Shown one piece after another: positions 1 through 8,269 of a DNA stretch of 64,000 nt; the stretch's first letter is position 1; every line of letters begins with the position of its first letter. The notes beneath the pieces were generated by a model. It searched no databases. It was not told where the DNA came from and saw nothing but the letters and a program-made list of their open reading frames with translations. Origin of the DNA: JAIRNF01 sp031551125 (GTDB taxonomy: Bacteria; Bacteroidota; Bacteroidia; Bacteroidales; UBA932); assembly GCA_031551125.1 (NCBI GenBank), contig JAVBOB010000009.1:1-64000 (forward strand). The letters are read 5' to 3'. Position numbers and translations under genes: made by a program.

Positions 1-439
1 CAAGGACTTCCTTTCCGGTGCAGTTTTCACCTTTGTGCTGCGAAGTAAAAAAGAAAAAATCACATTTTAAAGGGTTGTTAGCCTGCTGGATGCTTCTGGC
101 CGGGAGTGGCACAGGTGGAGGACACACTTTTTTCATTTTGAAGGATTTTCTGCCCTGAAAACCACCATTTTTTTTTACAGTTAACCTACCTCTCTCAATT
201 TCATAAATACATAAACCTAAAATAAAAAGAACAGGTATTGTTGGTACGGTACAATCCGGTAAGCAAAACGAAGAAGTTTGCACAACCTGCACTGACTGTA
301 TAGTAGCATAATATTGCAGAGTATTCCAAACAAACCCAATCCATTTACACTGCCTGCTAATAGTCGTTTCTTTGCAATCGACAATCGGTTTCCAGCACAT
401 AGTGGAACCGGAGTATTCATCTTTTAAATTAAACATAGT
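1..439. other. Left-edge non-coding or unassigned stretch
   Basis: No convincing gene. The plus-strand frame that is open from the window edge to about base 156 could be the tail of an upstream gene, but its translation is low-complexity and unrecognised. A minus-strand open frame at 217-420 has no recognisable domain. In related mobilizable elements this position often holds replication or primase genes, so the true neighbour probably lies outside the window. Confidence 0.4.
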
Positions 440-973
440 ATGAACAGTAAAGTAATTACAGACAGTGAAGAAAGAAAACAAGCTCTTCGGGATTTTCTGC
501 CGGATGTGGTAGCTGGAAAAACAAAACCGTCCGGGCAGGTCACCGGGAACACGAAAGAACAACTCAAAGATTTTTTGAGAGCGGAAGATGCATCCGGTGA
601 ATCAAATGTAATCGGTAAAGGCAGTAAAGAAACTGTGGACAGTATCGACACAAAGGATACTGGCATTACTAAAATACCGGAGGCAACAGTACACACAGAA
701 CCGGAAGAGCCTGCTGTATTGACCGTACCCAAGCGTGTCAGCGGTAAACAACGAAAGGAGTCGCTGGAAGAATACCGGGAAACATTCCTGCAAGTTCCAA
801 AGATTGAAGACCGCAAGCCGGTCTTTGTCAGTTGCGATTCCCGTGACAGGCTGGATGAAATCGCCCGAAGATTGGGTGGCAGGGGAATGAGTGTATCAGG
901 ACTGATTGAAAACCTTGCCCGGCATCATCTCGAAATCTATCGGGAAGATTTGGACGGTTGGAAAAAGTTGTAA
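440..973 (+). CDS. DUF3408 family mobilization-associated protein
   Basis: A 177-aa protein of the type found in Bacteroides conjugative and mobilizable elements. Residues 1-110 are polar, charged and probably disordered. The conserved part is the last ~55 residues: a short strand (PVFVSC) followed by a helix-turn-helix-like segment (DRLDEIARRLGGRGMSVSGL) and a terminal helix ending near EIYREDLDGW, the DUF3408 pattern. Such ribbon-helix-helix-like C-termini are thought to bind DNA near the transfer origin. It lies upstream of mobC and the relaxase on the same strand, separated from them by the stem-loop region. The family assignment is by pattern; the exact role is inferred. Confidence 0.75.
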   Translation: MNSKVITDSEERKQALRDFLPDVVAGKTKPSGQVTGNTKEQLKDFLRAEDASGESNVIGKGSKETVDSIDTKDTGITKIPEATVHTEPEEPAVLTVPKRVSGKQRKESLEEYRETFLQVPKIEDRKPVFVSCDSRDRLDEIARRLGGRGMSVSGLIENLARHHLEIYREDLDGWKKL

Positions 974-985
974 AGTTTGTTGGGA

Positions 986-1128
986 TAAGTCTGTTCAGTT
1001 GGCAGACTTACTTTTCCAACGGAACAAATCCGTTGATTTAGCGGAGCGAGGTTATGTTTTCATTGCATGAAAACCCTCGCTTTGGCTGACCGCCAAAGGG
1101 AAAATTGCTCCCGTTGGTCGGCAATTTT
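986..1128. other. Candidate oriT: five consecutive stem-loops
   Basis: Five inverted repeats lie head to tail in 143 nt before mobC. They are TAAGTCTG/CAGACTTA (986-993/1003-1010), CAACGG/CCGTTG (1017-1022/1030-1035), a two-part stem GCGAGG + GTTTTCAT closed by ATGAAAAC + CCTCGC (1046-1080, 3-nt loop, 4-nt bulge), CTTTGGC/GCCAAAG (1080-1086/1092-1098), and AAAATTGC/GCAATTTT (1101-1108/1121-1128). Origins of transfer in Bacteroides mobilizable elements usually lie next to the mob genes and contain inverted repeats. The nic site cannot be assigned from sequence alone. Confidence 0.55.
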
Positions 1129-1158
1129 AGAGAATAACGATTACAGGATACATCGAAG

Positions 1159-1551
1159 TTGAATCAGGAAAATCAAGATAATAAGAAGAAAGGGGGACGC
1201 CCGAAGAAGAGTTCCACTACCCGGAAAGACAGAACCATTGCGGTCTGTTTTTCCGAGCCGGAACTTTATGCCATCTGGCACCGGGCGGCACAGGCGAACC
1301 TTTCCCTTAGTGTCTATTGTCATGATGCCATCCTGAATGGAGAAATAAAAGAACCGCTGAAGAAAGAAGAATTGGAGATATTGAGAAGTCTTTCCAATGA
1401 AGGAAACAACCTGAACCAGTTGGTAAAAACCGCTAAATTTTTGAGCATAAAACGGCTTGAAAACGAAGCAACAAAAATATTGGAAAGCATCCAAAATATC
1501 ATAAACAAGCTGTCGGATGATTGGAAAAATAGTAAAAGGAAGAAGTTTTAA
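1159..1551 (+). CDS. MobC-like relaxosome accessory protein
   Basis: A 130-aa basic protein. A lysine/arginine-rich N-terminus (KKKGGRPKKSSTTRKDRT) is followed by a ribbon-helix-helix-like segment (IAVCFSEPELYAIWHRAAQ...LSVYCHDAIL) and a helical C-terminus with the typical mobilization-protein phrase EGNNLNQLVKTAKF. MobC/BmgB-type proteins bind oriT and help the relaxase open the strands. Its 3' end overlaps the relaxase start by 35 nt, so the two are translationally coupled. The start used is TTG at 1159, just after the stem-loop region; no better ATG is seen. Family call is firm, gene symbol not assigned. Confidence 0.8.
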   Translation: MNQENQDNKKKGGRPKKSSTTRKDRTIAVCFSEPELYAIWHRAAQANLSLSVYCHDAILNGEIKEPLKKEELEILRSLSNEGNNLNQLVKTAKFLSIKRLENEATKILESIQNIINKLSDDWKNSKRKKF

Positions 1552-2458
1552 GGGGTGTATTTCGTATGTTTTAGGCAACAAGGATGCAAAATTATTGTGT
1601 TCGGAAGGCGTATTGGAAACGGATACGGCATCCATTATCAACAGTTTTTATATGCAAAGCCTGCTGAATCCGAACCTGTCGAAATGCGTTGGCCATATCC
1701 CGCTGTCATTCTCGCCGGAAGATGCTCCAAGAATGACCGACCAGTTTATGGAACGGCTGGCGAAGGAATACATGAAAGCAATGGGTATAGAAAATACGCA
1801 GTACATTATTGTCAGGCATAATAATACCGCCCATCCGCACTGCCACATTGTATTCAACCGGGTGGATAATGATAGTAAAACTATATCCGACAGGAACGAC
1901 CGCTACCGGAACGAGAAGGTTTGCAAGCAGCTAAAGGATAAATATAACCTGACTTATGGCGTGGATAAAGACAAAGTTAATATACAGAAGTTAACGGGAG
2001 CGGAACAGACCAAGTATGAAATTTACCATTCTGTTAAAGATATTCTTCCTAAAGTTAAGGACTGGAAACAGTTTGAATCCGCTCTGAACCGTCAAGGGAT
2101 ATCCATAGACTATAAGTACAAAGGTAAAACAGACGAGGCACAAGGCATTTCATTCAAGAAAGGGGAGCATTCGTTTAAAGGTTCGGATATCGACAGAAAA
2201 TTCAGTTATTCCAAACTGAATGCCATCCTGACGGGAAACAGCCACCATCAGGAACAGCAGCAGGTATCTGTTCCGAAAGAGATAAGCAGCAACCCATTGG
2301 AGAATATAGTATCGGGAGCAACCGATATAGTTTCCGGTCTTGGTGGCCTGTTCGACATCCAGCCGTCCAGCAGTGCTGCGGATGAAGTAGAAGACCTGCG
2401 CCAGCAGGCCTTAAAAAAGAAAAAGAAGCCTCAAAAGCGCAGGGGGTTCAGACAGTAA
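1517..2458 (+). CDS. Relaxase/mobilization nuclease (MOB_P-like)
   Basis: A 313-aa relaxase that would nick and covalently bind oriT DNA. The N-terminus (MIGKIVKGRSFKGCISYVLG) carries the conserved Tyr17, the candidate catalytic tyrosine. The metal-binding histidine motif is HNNTAHPHCHI at residues 101-111 (His106, 108, 110). The nuclease domain spans about 1-210. The C-terminus holds a hydrophobic motif, GGLFDIQPS, and a poly-lysine tail. Length and layout match the short relaxases of Bacteroides mobilizable elements, which need a helper conjugative element. The same GGLFDIQPS/poly-Lys tail recurs in a decayed copy at 13466-13918 on the other strand. Overlaps mobC by 35 nt. Confidence 0.88.
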   Translation: MIGKIVKGRSFKGCISYVLGNKDAKLLCSEGVLETDTASIINSFYMQSLLNPNLSKCVGHIPLSFSPEDAPRMTDQFMERLAKEYMKAMGIENTQYIIVRHNNTAHPHCHIVFNRVDNDSKTISDRNDRYRNEKVCKQLKDKYNLTYGVDKDKVNIQKLTGAEQTKYEIYHSVKDILPKVKDWKQFESALNRQGISIDYKYKGKTDEAQGISFKKGEHSFKGSDIDRKFSYSKLNAILTGNSHHQEQQQVSVPKEISSNPLENIVSGATDIVSGLGGLFDIQPSSSAADEVEDLRQQALKKKKKPQKRRGFRQ

Positions 2459-2492
2459 AACGAGTAATTAACAATTAAAATTTAGAACAAAT

Positions 2493-3038
2493 ATGGCACA
2501 GTCAGTAACAAACGAGGCTTTATGGGTAAAGTTGTTGGAAATAGATAAGAAGCTGGATAAGCATTCAGCAGAGCAAAAAACACCGGTTTCCACCCAAGAA
2601 CCGGCGGAAAACAAACCTGATTTTATAGCAGTAAAAGAGGAGATAATTACTGAAATTAATGCTGAAATCGCCCGGCTCGGACGGTTGAGCGATTCGCATT
2701 TTGACGCAAACAAGAAGAACATCATAGCGATAACCGAGACTATCCAAAAGGTATGGAACATAGTTAGCCGGATACGGAAACAGCAAAGGGAGGCTGTTGA
2801 ATCGCAGGAAGCATCCGGTCACTATTTCAATTTCAGATTCTTTAAAGTTAGGAAAACTTCTATTGTCATTACCCTGCTTTCTCTGCTGGTACTTATCCTC
2901 ACGCTGTTTTGCATGAAGCAGCAGAACGACTACTCACTACTGATAGATGAGTATTACAGGCAGGGTGTTGAAATAAGGGAGATGCGGTCAGAAGTAGATA
3001 GCCTACAAAATGCATATACAGACAAAAGGAAAAAATGA
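2493..3038 (+). CDS. Membrane-anchored coiled-coil protein of the mob operon
   Basis: An unrecognised 181-aa protein that starts 34 nt after the relaxase stop. Residues 1-105 are polar and helix-prone with heptad-like spacing. One clear transmembrane segment lies at about 122-141 (TSIVITLLSLLVLILTLFCM). It is followed by a second short coiled-coil-like stretch (LIDEYYRQGVEIREMRSEVDSLQ). Small membrane proteins in this position are common in Bacteroides mobilization cassettes and may dock the relaxosome at the membrane. That role is inferred from position and topology only. Confidence 0.65.
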   Translation: MAQSVTNEALWVKLLEIDKKLDKHSAEQKTPVSTQEPAENKPDFIAVKEEIITEINAEIARLGRLSDSHFDANKKNIIAITETIQKVWNIVSRIRKQQREAVESQEASGHYFNFRFFKVRKTSIVITLLSLLVLILTLFCMKQQNDYSLLIDEYYRQGVEIREMRSEVDSLQNAYTDKRKK

Positions 3039-3138
3039 AGGAGTAAGTTGTTGCTTCTTTGATTATTGAATCACGATGCAACTTTTGAACAAACGATATG
3101 AAAGAGCAGATTTCTCATAATTATCCAGCTAAATTTCC

Positions 3139-3160
3139 TATATTTGCCTTCGATAACGAA
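3139..3160 (+). promoter_or_regulatory. Promoter and candidate operator of the XRE/restriction operon
   Basis: A perfect Bacteroidota -7 box, TATATTTG (3139-3146), is followed 2 nt later by the palindrome TTCG-ATAA-CGAA (3149-3160). The palindrome lies where transcription would start, 11 nt before the XRE start codon. Overlap of a promoter with a palindrome in front of a small HTH gene suggests autoregulation by that protein. Confidence 0.5.
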
Positions 3161-3171
3161 ATCAAAGGAAT

Positions 3172-3369
3172 ATGAACCGCATAAAAGAAGTTTTGCAAGA
3201 AAAAGGGATTAAGCAGACGTGGCTTGCCGAAAAACTCGGTAAAAGCTTTAAGATTGTGAATAGTTATGCATGCAATCGTATCCAACCCCCTTTGGAAACC
3301 TTATACCAGATTGCGGAGATATTACAGGTGAGTGTAAAAGAACTATTAATTGAAAATAAAGAACAATAA
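3172..3369 (+). CDS. XRE-family transcriptional regulator
   Basis: A 65-aa protein that is a single Cro/C1-type helix-turn-helix domain. It begins MNRIKEVLQEKGIKQTWLAE, has the recognition-helix region GKSFKIVNSYACN, then LYQIAEILQVSVKELL. It ends 5 nt before the restriction-modification gene. Small XRE proteins in this position act as controller (C) proteins in many restriction-modification systems, delaying or limiting nuclease expression until host DNA is methylated. The family is certain; the controller role is inferred from position and from the promoter palindrome upstream. Confidence 0.85.
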   Translation: MNRIKEVLQEKGIKQTWLAEKLGKSFKIVNSYACNRIQPPLETLYQIAEILQVSVKELLIENKEQ

Positions 3370-3374
3370 TAGAT

Positions 3375-6300
3375 ATGACTTCATTTCAGGATATACTGAG
3401 CCAATTCCGCAAGGAATCTGCTTCCGAAAGAGAAAAGGGAACACGCTTTGAACGTCTGATGCAACTATATCTGCAGACGGAGCCTTTTTACGCTTCACGT
3501 TTCAAAAATGTGTGGCTTTGGGAAGAATTCCCTTACCGAAAAGATTTAGGAGGCTCGGATACCGGCATTGACCTTGTGGCACAAACTACACATGGCGCTT
3601 ATTGGGCTATTCAATGTAAATGTTATCAGGAGCCAGCCACGATAAACAAAGCCGAAGTTGACAGTTTTTTAACTACTGCTGGACGCTCATTTATTAATGA
3701 GGCTGGTATGACCACTCGCTTTGAGCATTGCCTTTGGATTTCTACAACCAACAAATGGGGCAGCAATGCGGAGGAGGCTATTAAAAACCATACACCCGCT
3801 GTATCTCGTATATCCTTATATCATTTACAAAACAGTAGTGTCGAATGGGATAAGTTAATGCAAGGTTTGTATGGGGAACAATCTCTCAAACCGAAGCACA
3901 AACCACTCGAACATCAAAAAGAAGCTATAGCAGAAGCTTTAACTCATTATCAGGAACAAAAGGTTGACAGAGGAAAGCTTATCATGGCTTGTGGAACAGG
4001 TAAAACTTTTACCTCTCTAAAGATAGCGGAAAAATTAACTAACGGTGAGGGACTTGTGTTATTTTTAGTTCCTTCTATTGCGTTGCTTGGGCAAACACTT
4101 GAGGAATGGCTCAACAATGCGGAACACCCCATTAGCCCGATTTGTATTTGTTCAGACCCGGAAGTGAGTAAACGAAAAAATAAAAATGAAGATACCGATA
4201 GTTTTAGCGTAGTAGATTTAGCCTTACCGGCTTCTACCGATACGGATGTTATCATAAAGCAATTGGAGCAGGCTACTGCCGATTCCGGGATTTCAGTCGT
4301 TTTCAGCACGTATCAATCCATAGATGTTATTGCCAAAGCCCAAACGGCTTATCAAAAAAAAATGGGAAGCGACAAAGGCATTTTTGACCTTATCGTTTGC
4401 GATGAAGCGCATCGCACCACCGGGGTTACGCTTTCCAATGAGGACGAATCTGCATTTGTAAAAGTCCACAACAACAGCTTTATCCAAGCAAAGAAACGAA
4501 TGTATATGACCGCCACTCCGCGTCTTTATCACGACGATGCGAAGAAAAAAGCGGTAGATAACGATATGGTTCTTTGTTCGATGGATGATGTGTCCATCTA
4601 TGGAGAAGAGTTTTATCATATCGGGTTCGGCACGGCTGTGAGCAAAGGACTTCTATCTGACTATAAAGTCTTGATTCTGACTGTTAATGAAAATGATATG
4701 ACCGCTTCGGCGCAAAGCATGGTTGCCCGGGGTGAAACCGAGATTCCTGCCGATGACGTAAACAAATTGATTGGCTGCGTAAATGCACTTAGCAAAGAAA
4801 TTGTCGGCGATGATGGAACTGTAAAAGCCAGCGACCCCGAACCGATGTGTACGGCTGTTGCTTTTTGTCAGAACATTAAAGTCTCAAAGCAGATTACTAA
4901 CACGTTCAATCAGATGAGCGACCTGTATTACAAGGAACTTTCTGATGAACAACAACAGAAAATGGTTGTCGTGGAAAGCGACCATATTGATGGTACAATG
5001 GCCGCCACCACGCGCGGACAGAAACTGTCATGGCTAAAGTCCGTACCAAAAGCCTCTATGCAATGCCGCATCCTGACAAATGTACGGTGTTTGAGCGAGG
5101 GCGTGGACGTTCCGTCTTTGGATGCGGTGATGTTCCTTTCTGCCCGAAACTCACAAGTAGATGTAGTTCAGTCGGTAGGCCGAGTTATGAGACGTGCTCC
5201 CGGCAAAAAATACGGATATATTATTATTCCGATTGTAGTTCCGGCAGATGTGCAGGGAGAAAAGGCGCTCAGTAATAATGCGGATTACGCCGTTGTATGG
5301 ACTGTACTAAATGCTCTTCGTGCACATGACGACCGCTTCAAGGCGACAATCAATAAAATAGAACTTAACAAACATAAGCCCGAAGGCATCATTATCGGCG
5401 GAGCCTCACATGGACGGGATGATAATGACGGCACGGAAACCGTGGGTGCCGGAGCAACAGAAGCGGTATTGCAAATGGCGATTCAGTTCGACAATATGCA
5501 ATCGCTTCTTTATGCCAAGTTAGTGGAAAAAGTAGGTGAACGCCGTTACTGGGAGCAATGGGCAAGAGATGTTGCAGATATTGCCGTACGCCAGATAGAA
5601 AATATTAGGAAGTTGGTTGAGAACGATAAAAAGCACCAACGGGAATTTGAAAAATTCTTGAAAGGGCTTCATAAGAATATCAATCCGTCTGTGTCGGAAG
5701 AGGATGCCATCGAAATGTTGGCGCAGCACTTGATTACACAACCTGTTTTCGAAGCTTTATTCGAGGATTATTCATTTGTAGGGAACAATCCCATTTCCCA
5801 ATCAATGGAGAAGATGCTCGCCCTATTGGAAGAACACAAGGATGAAAAGGATACCGAGACTTTACAGAAATTCTATGATTCTGTTCGGGAGCGGGCAAAA
5901 GATATTGATAATGCCGAAGCCAAGCAGAAGATTATCGTCGAATTGTATGATAAGTTCTTCCGCACGGCTTTTCCAATGATGGTGGAGCGGTTGGGTATCG
6001 TATATACTCCTGTTGAGGTGGTTGATTATATTGTACATTCGGTAGATGCCGTACTTCGCAAAGAATTCAACCGTACATTGAGTGATGAAAATTTACATAT
6101 TCTTGACCCGTTTACAGGTACGGGTACATTTATCACCCGTTTATTACAAAGCGGACTGATAAATCCCGAAGACCTGAAACGTAAATTCAGCAAAGAAATA
6201 CACGCCAATGAAATTGTTCTGCTTGCCTATTATATAGCATCTGTAAACATTGAGAATGTTTTCCACGATTTGCAAGGAGATGGTTCGGATACTTATATTC

Positions 6301-8246
6301 CGTTCAACGGCATCTGCCTGACGGATACATTTCAGTTGGGCGAAACGAAAGACGGCGAAGACCTGTTCAGCGAGATGTTTCCGCAAAACTCCCGCCGGGT
6401 ACAGGAGCAGCAGAAAGCACCATTGCGTGTCATTATGGGCAATCCACCGTATTCTATCGGTCAAAAGTCGGCTAACGACAATGCACAAAACCAGAGTTAT
6501 TCAAAACTGGAAAAACGGATAGAAGAAACTTATGCTAAAGCATCTGATGCTGGGCTTAACAAATCTCTATATGACCCATATATAAAGGCTTTTCGTTGGA
6601 GTAGCGACAGGCTCGACCCGAAAAACGGCGGGGTGATATGTTTTGTGAGTAATGGCGCATGGATTGACGGAAACAGTACAGACGGCTTTCGTCATCGCCT
6701 TGAAAAGGAATTTTCGTCTATCTATGTATTTAACCTGCGCGGAAATCAACGAACAAGCGGCGAATTATCTCGCAAAGAAGGAGGTAAAATTTTTGGTTCG
6801 GGAAGTCGCACACCAATAAGTATAACCTTATTAGTTAAAAAGCCTGAGCATAAAGGTAAAGCAGTTATTCATTATCACGATATAGGCGACTATTTGAGCC
6901 GTGAAGACAAATTAGAGACTGTCAAAAAGATGAGCAGTATTGCTAATCCGGCAATGCATTGGCAAACGCTTATTCCAAATGAACATAACGACTGGATTAA
7001 TCATCGGAACGACAAGTTTAATGAGTTTATTCCTCTCGCTCCGGATAAAAAATTCGATGCCAAGACATTTGCCATATTTACTACATATTCTTTAGGAATT
7101 GGAACGAATAGAGATAGTTGGATATATGATTTTTCTAAAAGCAAAGTCGCCCAACAAATGGGTGAGATGATAGATTTTTATAACTCACAAACGAGAAGCT
7201 ACCAAAAGGCACTGGAAACAAATCCTGAAATAGAAGTCGAAAAGTTCATCAATACGGATGCTTCTAAAATAAGTTGGACACGAGCTTTGAGAAATAATGT
7301 GAAAAGAAATAGTATTTTTGAAAAAATCAAAGATTTGCGATATGGCTCATATAGACCTTTTTGTGTACAAAATCTTTATTTTGATGACGCTTTTATAGAA
7401 AGTCCAGGGTTAAGTAGAAAATTATTTCCATCTCCAGACCTCCCCAATTTACTTATCAGCGTTTCCGGCATGGGGGCAAACAAAGATTTTTCGACAATAA
7501 TTACAGATAAAATCCCTGATTTGCAGTTAATGTTCAATGGTCAATGTTTTCCTTTATACTGGTATGAAGAAACAAAGCAAGAGAAAACTTTATTTGACAG
7601 CGTAGCCGAACCGGAAAGCGAATATTATGCCCGTCGAGATGCCATAAGCGACTTTGCATTGAATCAGGCACGCAAAGAATACGGAAGCAAAACCACTAAA
7701 GAAGATATTTTCTACTATATATATGGTTTCCTGCATAACCCCGATTACCGGACAGAGTTTGCTGCCGACCTGAAAAAGATGTTGCCTCGTATTCCGTTTG
7801 TCGGCGATTCAACTGTTTTCTGGAAATATGTCAAAGCCGGGCGTGAACTGGCTCAACTTCATTTGCATTACGAAGATTATGCCCACGAAGCTGCTGGTGT
7901 AACAGTCAATATCAATAACGCGGTTTACGATAACTTCGAGGTAACGAAAATGCGCTTTGCTTCCAAAGAAGACAAAAGCTCCATTATCTATAATCCTTTC
8001 ATTACGCTTACCGGCATACCGGAAAAAGCATACGAATACGTGGTTAATGGGCGAAGTGCAATCGAATGGATAATGGAGAGCTACCAAATCAAAACTCACA
8101 AAGAAAGTGGAATCGTAAACGACCCCAACGACTGGGCGCGTGAACACAACAAACCGAGATATATTCTCGATTTGTTGCTAAGCATAATTACGGTAAGTGT
8201 GAGAACTGTGGAGATTGTAAAGGGATTGCCGAAAGTAGAATTGTAA
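3375..8246 (+). CDS. Type ISP-like single-chain restriction-modification enzyme
   Basis: A 1623-aa protein with all restriction-modification activities on one chain, the layout of Type ISP enzymes such as LlaGI and LlaBIII (about 1570-1580 aa). Domains in order: an Mrr-like PD-(D/E)xK nuclease (GSDTGIDLV near residue 60, AIQCKCY near 78); an SF2 helicase/translocase (Walker A CGTGKTF near 205, DEAH near 343, motif VI-like QSVGRVMRR near 600); a helical coupler; an N6-adenine methyltransferase (DPFTGTGTF near 911, NPPY near 1022); and a target-recognition C-terminus. These enzymes methylate one strand of an asymmetric site and cut after translocating enzymes collide. No frameshift or lost catalytic motif is seen, so it appears active. 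It is 23 nt from the next gene and probably co-transcribed. Confidence 0.9.
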   Translation: MTSFQDILSQFRKESASEREKGTRFERLMQLYLQTEPFYASRFKNVWLWEEFPYRKDLGGSDTGIDLVAQTTHGAYWAIQCKCYQEPATINKAEVDSFLTTAGRSFINEAGMTTRFEHCLWISTTNKWGSNAEEAIKNHTPAVSRISLYHLQNSSVEWDKLMQGLYGEQSLKPKHKPLEHQKEAIAEALTHYQEQKVDRGKLIMACGTGKTFTSLKIAEKLTNGEGLVLFLVPSIALLGQTLEEWLNNAEHPISPICICSDPEVSKRKNKNEDTDSFSVVDLALPASTDTDVIIKQLEQATADSGISVVFSTYQSIDVIAKAQTAYQKKMGSDKGIFDLIVCDEAHRTTGVTLSNEDESAFVKVHNNSFIQAKKRMYMTATPRLYHDDAKKKAVDNDMVLCSMDDVSIYGEEFYHIGFGTAVSKGLLSDYKVLILTVNENDMTASAQSMVARGETEIPADDVNKLIGCVNALSKEIVGDDGTVKASDPEPMCTAVAFCQNIKVSKQITNTFNQMSDLYYKELSDEQQQKMVVVESDHIDGTMAATTRGQKLSWLKSVPKASMQCRILTNVRCLSEGVDVPSLDAVMFLSARNSQVDVVQSVGRVMRRAPGKKYGYIIIPIVVPADVQGEKALSNNADYAVVWTVLNALRAHDDRFKATINKIELNKHKPEGIIIGGASHGRDDNDGTETVGAGATEAVLQMAIQFDNMQSLLYAKLVEKVGERRYWEQWARDVADIAVRQIENIRKLVENDKKHQREFEKFLKGLHKNINPSVSEEDAIEMLAQHLITQPVFEALFEDYSFVGNNPISQSMEKMLALLEEHKDEKDTETLQKFYDSVRERAKDIDNAEAKQKIIVELYDKFFRTAFPMMVERLGIVYTPVEVVDYIVHSVDAVLRKEFNRTLSDENLHILDPFTGTGTFITRLLQSGLINPEDLKRKFSKEIHANEIVLLAYYIASVNIENVFHDLQGDGSDTYIPFNGICLTDTFQLGETKDGEDLFSEMFPQNSRRVQEQQKAPLRVIMGNPPYSIGQKSANDNAQNQSYSKLEKRIEETYAKASDAGLNKSLYDPYIKAFRWSSDRLDPKNGGVICFVSNGAWIDGNSTDGFRHRLEKEFSSIYVFNLRGNQRTSGELSRKEGGKIFGSGSRTPISITLLVKKPEHKGKAVIHYHDIGDYLSREDKLETVKKMSSIANPAMHWQTLIPNEHNDWINHRNDKFNEFIPLAPDKKFDAKTFAIFTTYSLGIGTNRDSWIYDFSKSKVAQQMGEMIDFYNSQTRSYQKALETNPEIEVEKFINTDASKISWTRALRNNVKRNSIFEKIKDLRYGSYRPFCVQNLYFDDAFIESPGLSRKLFPSPDLPNLLISVSGMGANKDFSTIITDKIPDLQLMFNGQCFPLYWYEETKQEKTLFDSVAEPESEYYARRDAISDFALNQARKEYGSKTTKEDIFYYIYGFLHNPDYRTEFAADLKKMLPRIPFVGDSTVFWKYVKAGRELAQLHLHYEDYAHEAAGVTVNINNAVYDNFEVTKMRFASKEDKSSIIYNPFITLTGIPEKAYEYVVNGRSAIEWIMESYQIKTHKESGIVNDPNDWAREHNKPRYILDLLLSIITVSVRTVEIVKGLPKVEL

Positions 8247-8269
8247 AGAAATCTTCAAGATTAGAAATT

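Noticed and set aside
217..420. Minus-strand open frame of 67 codons at the left edge
   Set aside because: No recognisable domain or ribosome site, and it is opposite to the mob genes; the translation is low in conserved patterns.
1555..1821. Plus-strand open frame inside the relaxase
   Set aside because: Shadow in another frame of the clearly conserved relaxase.
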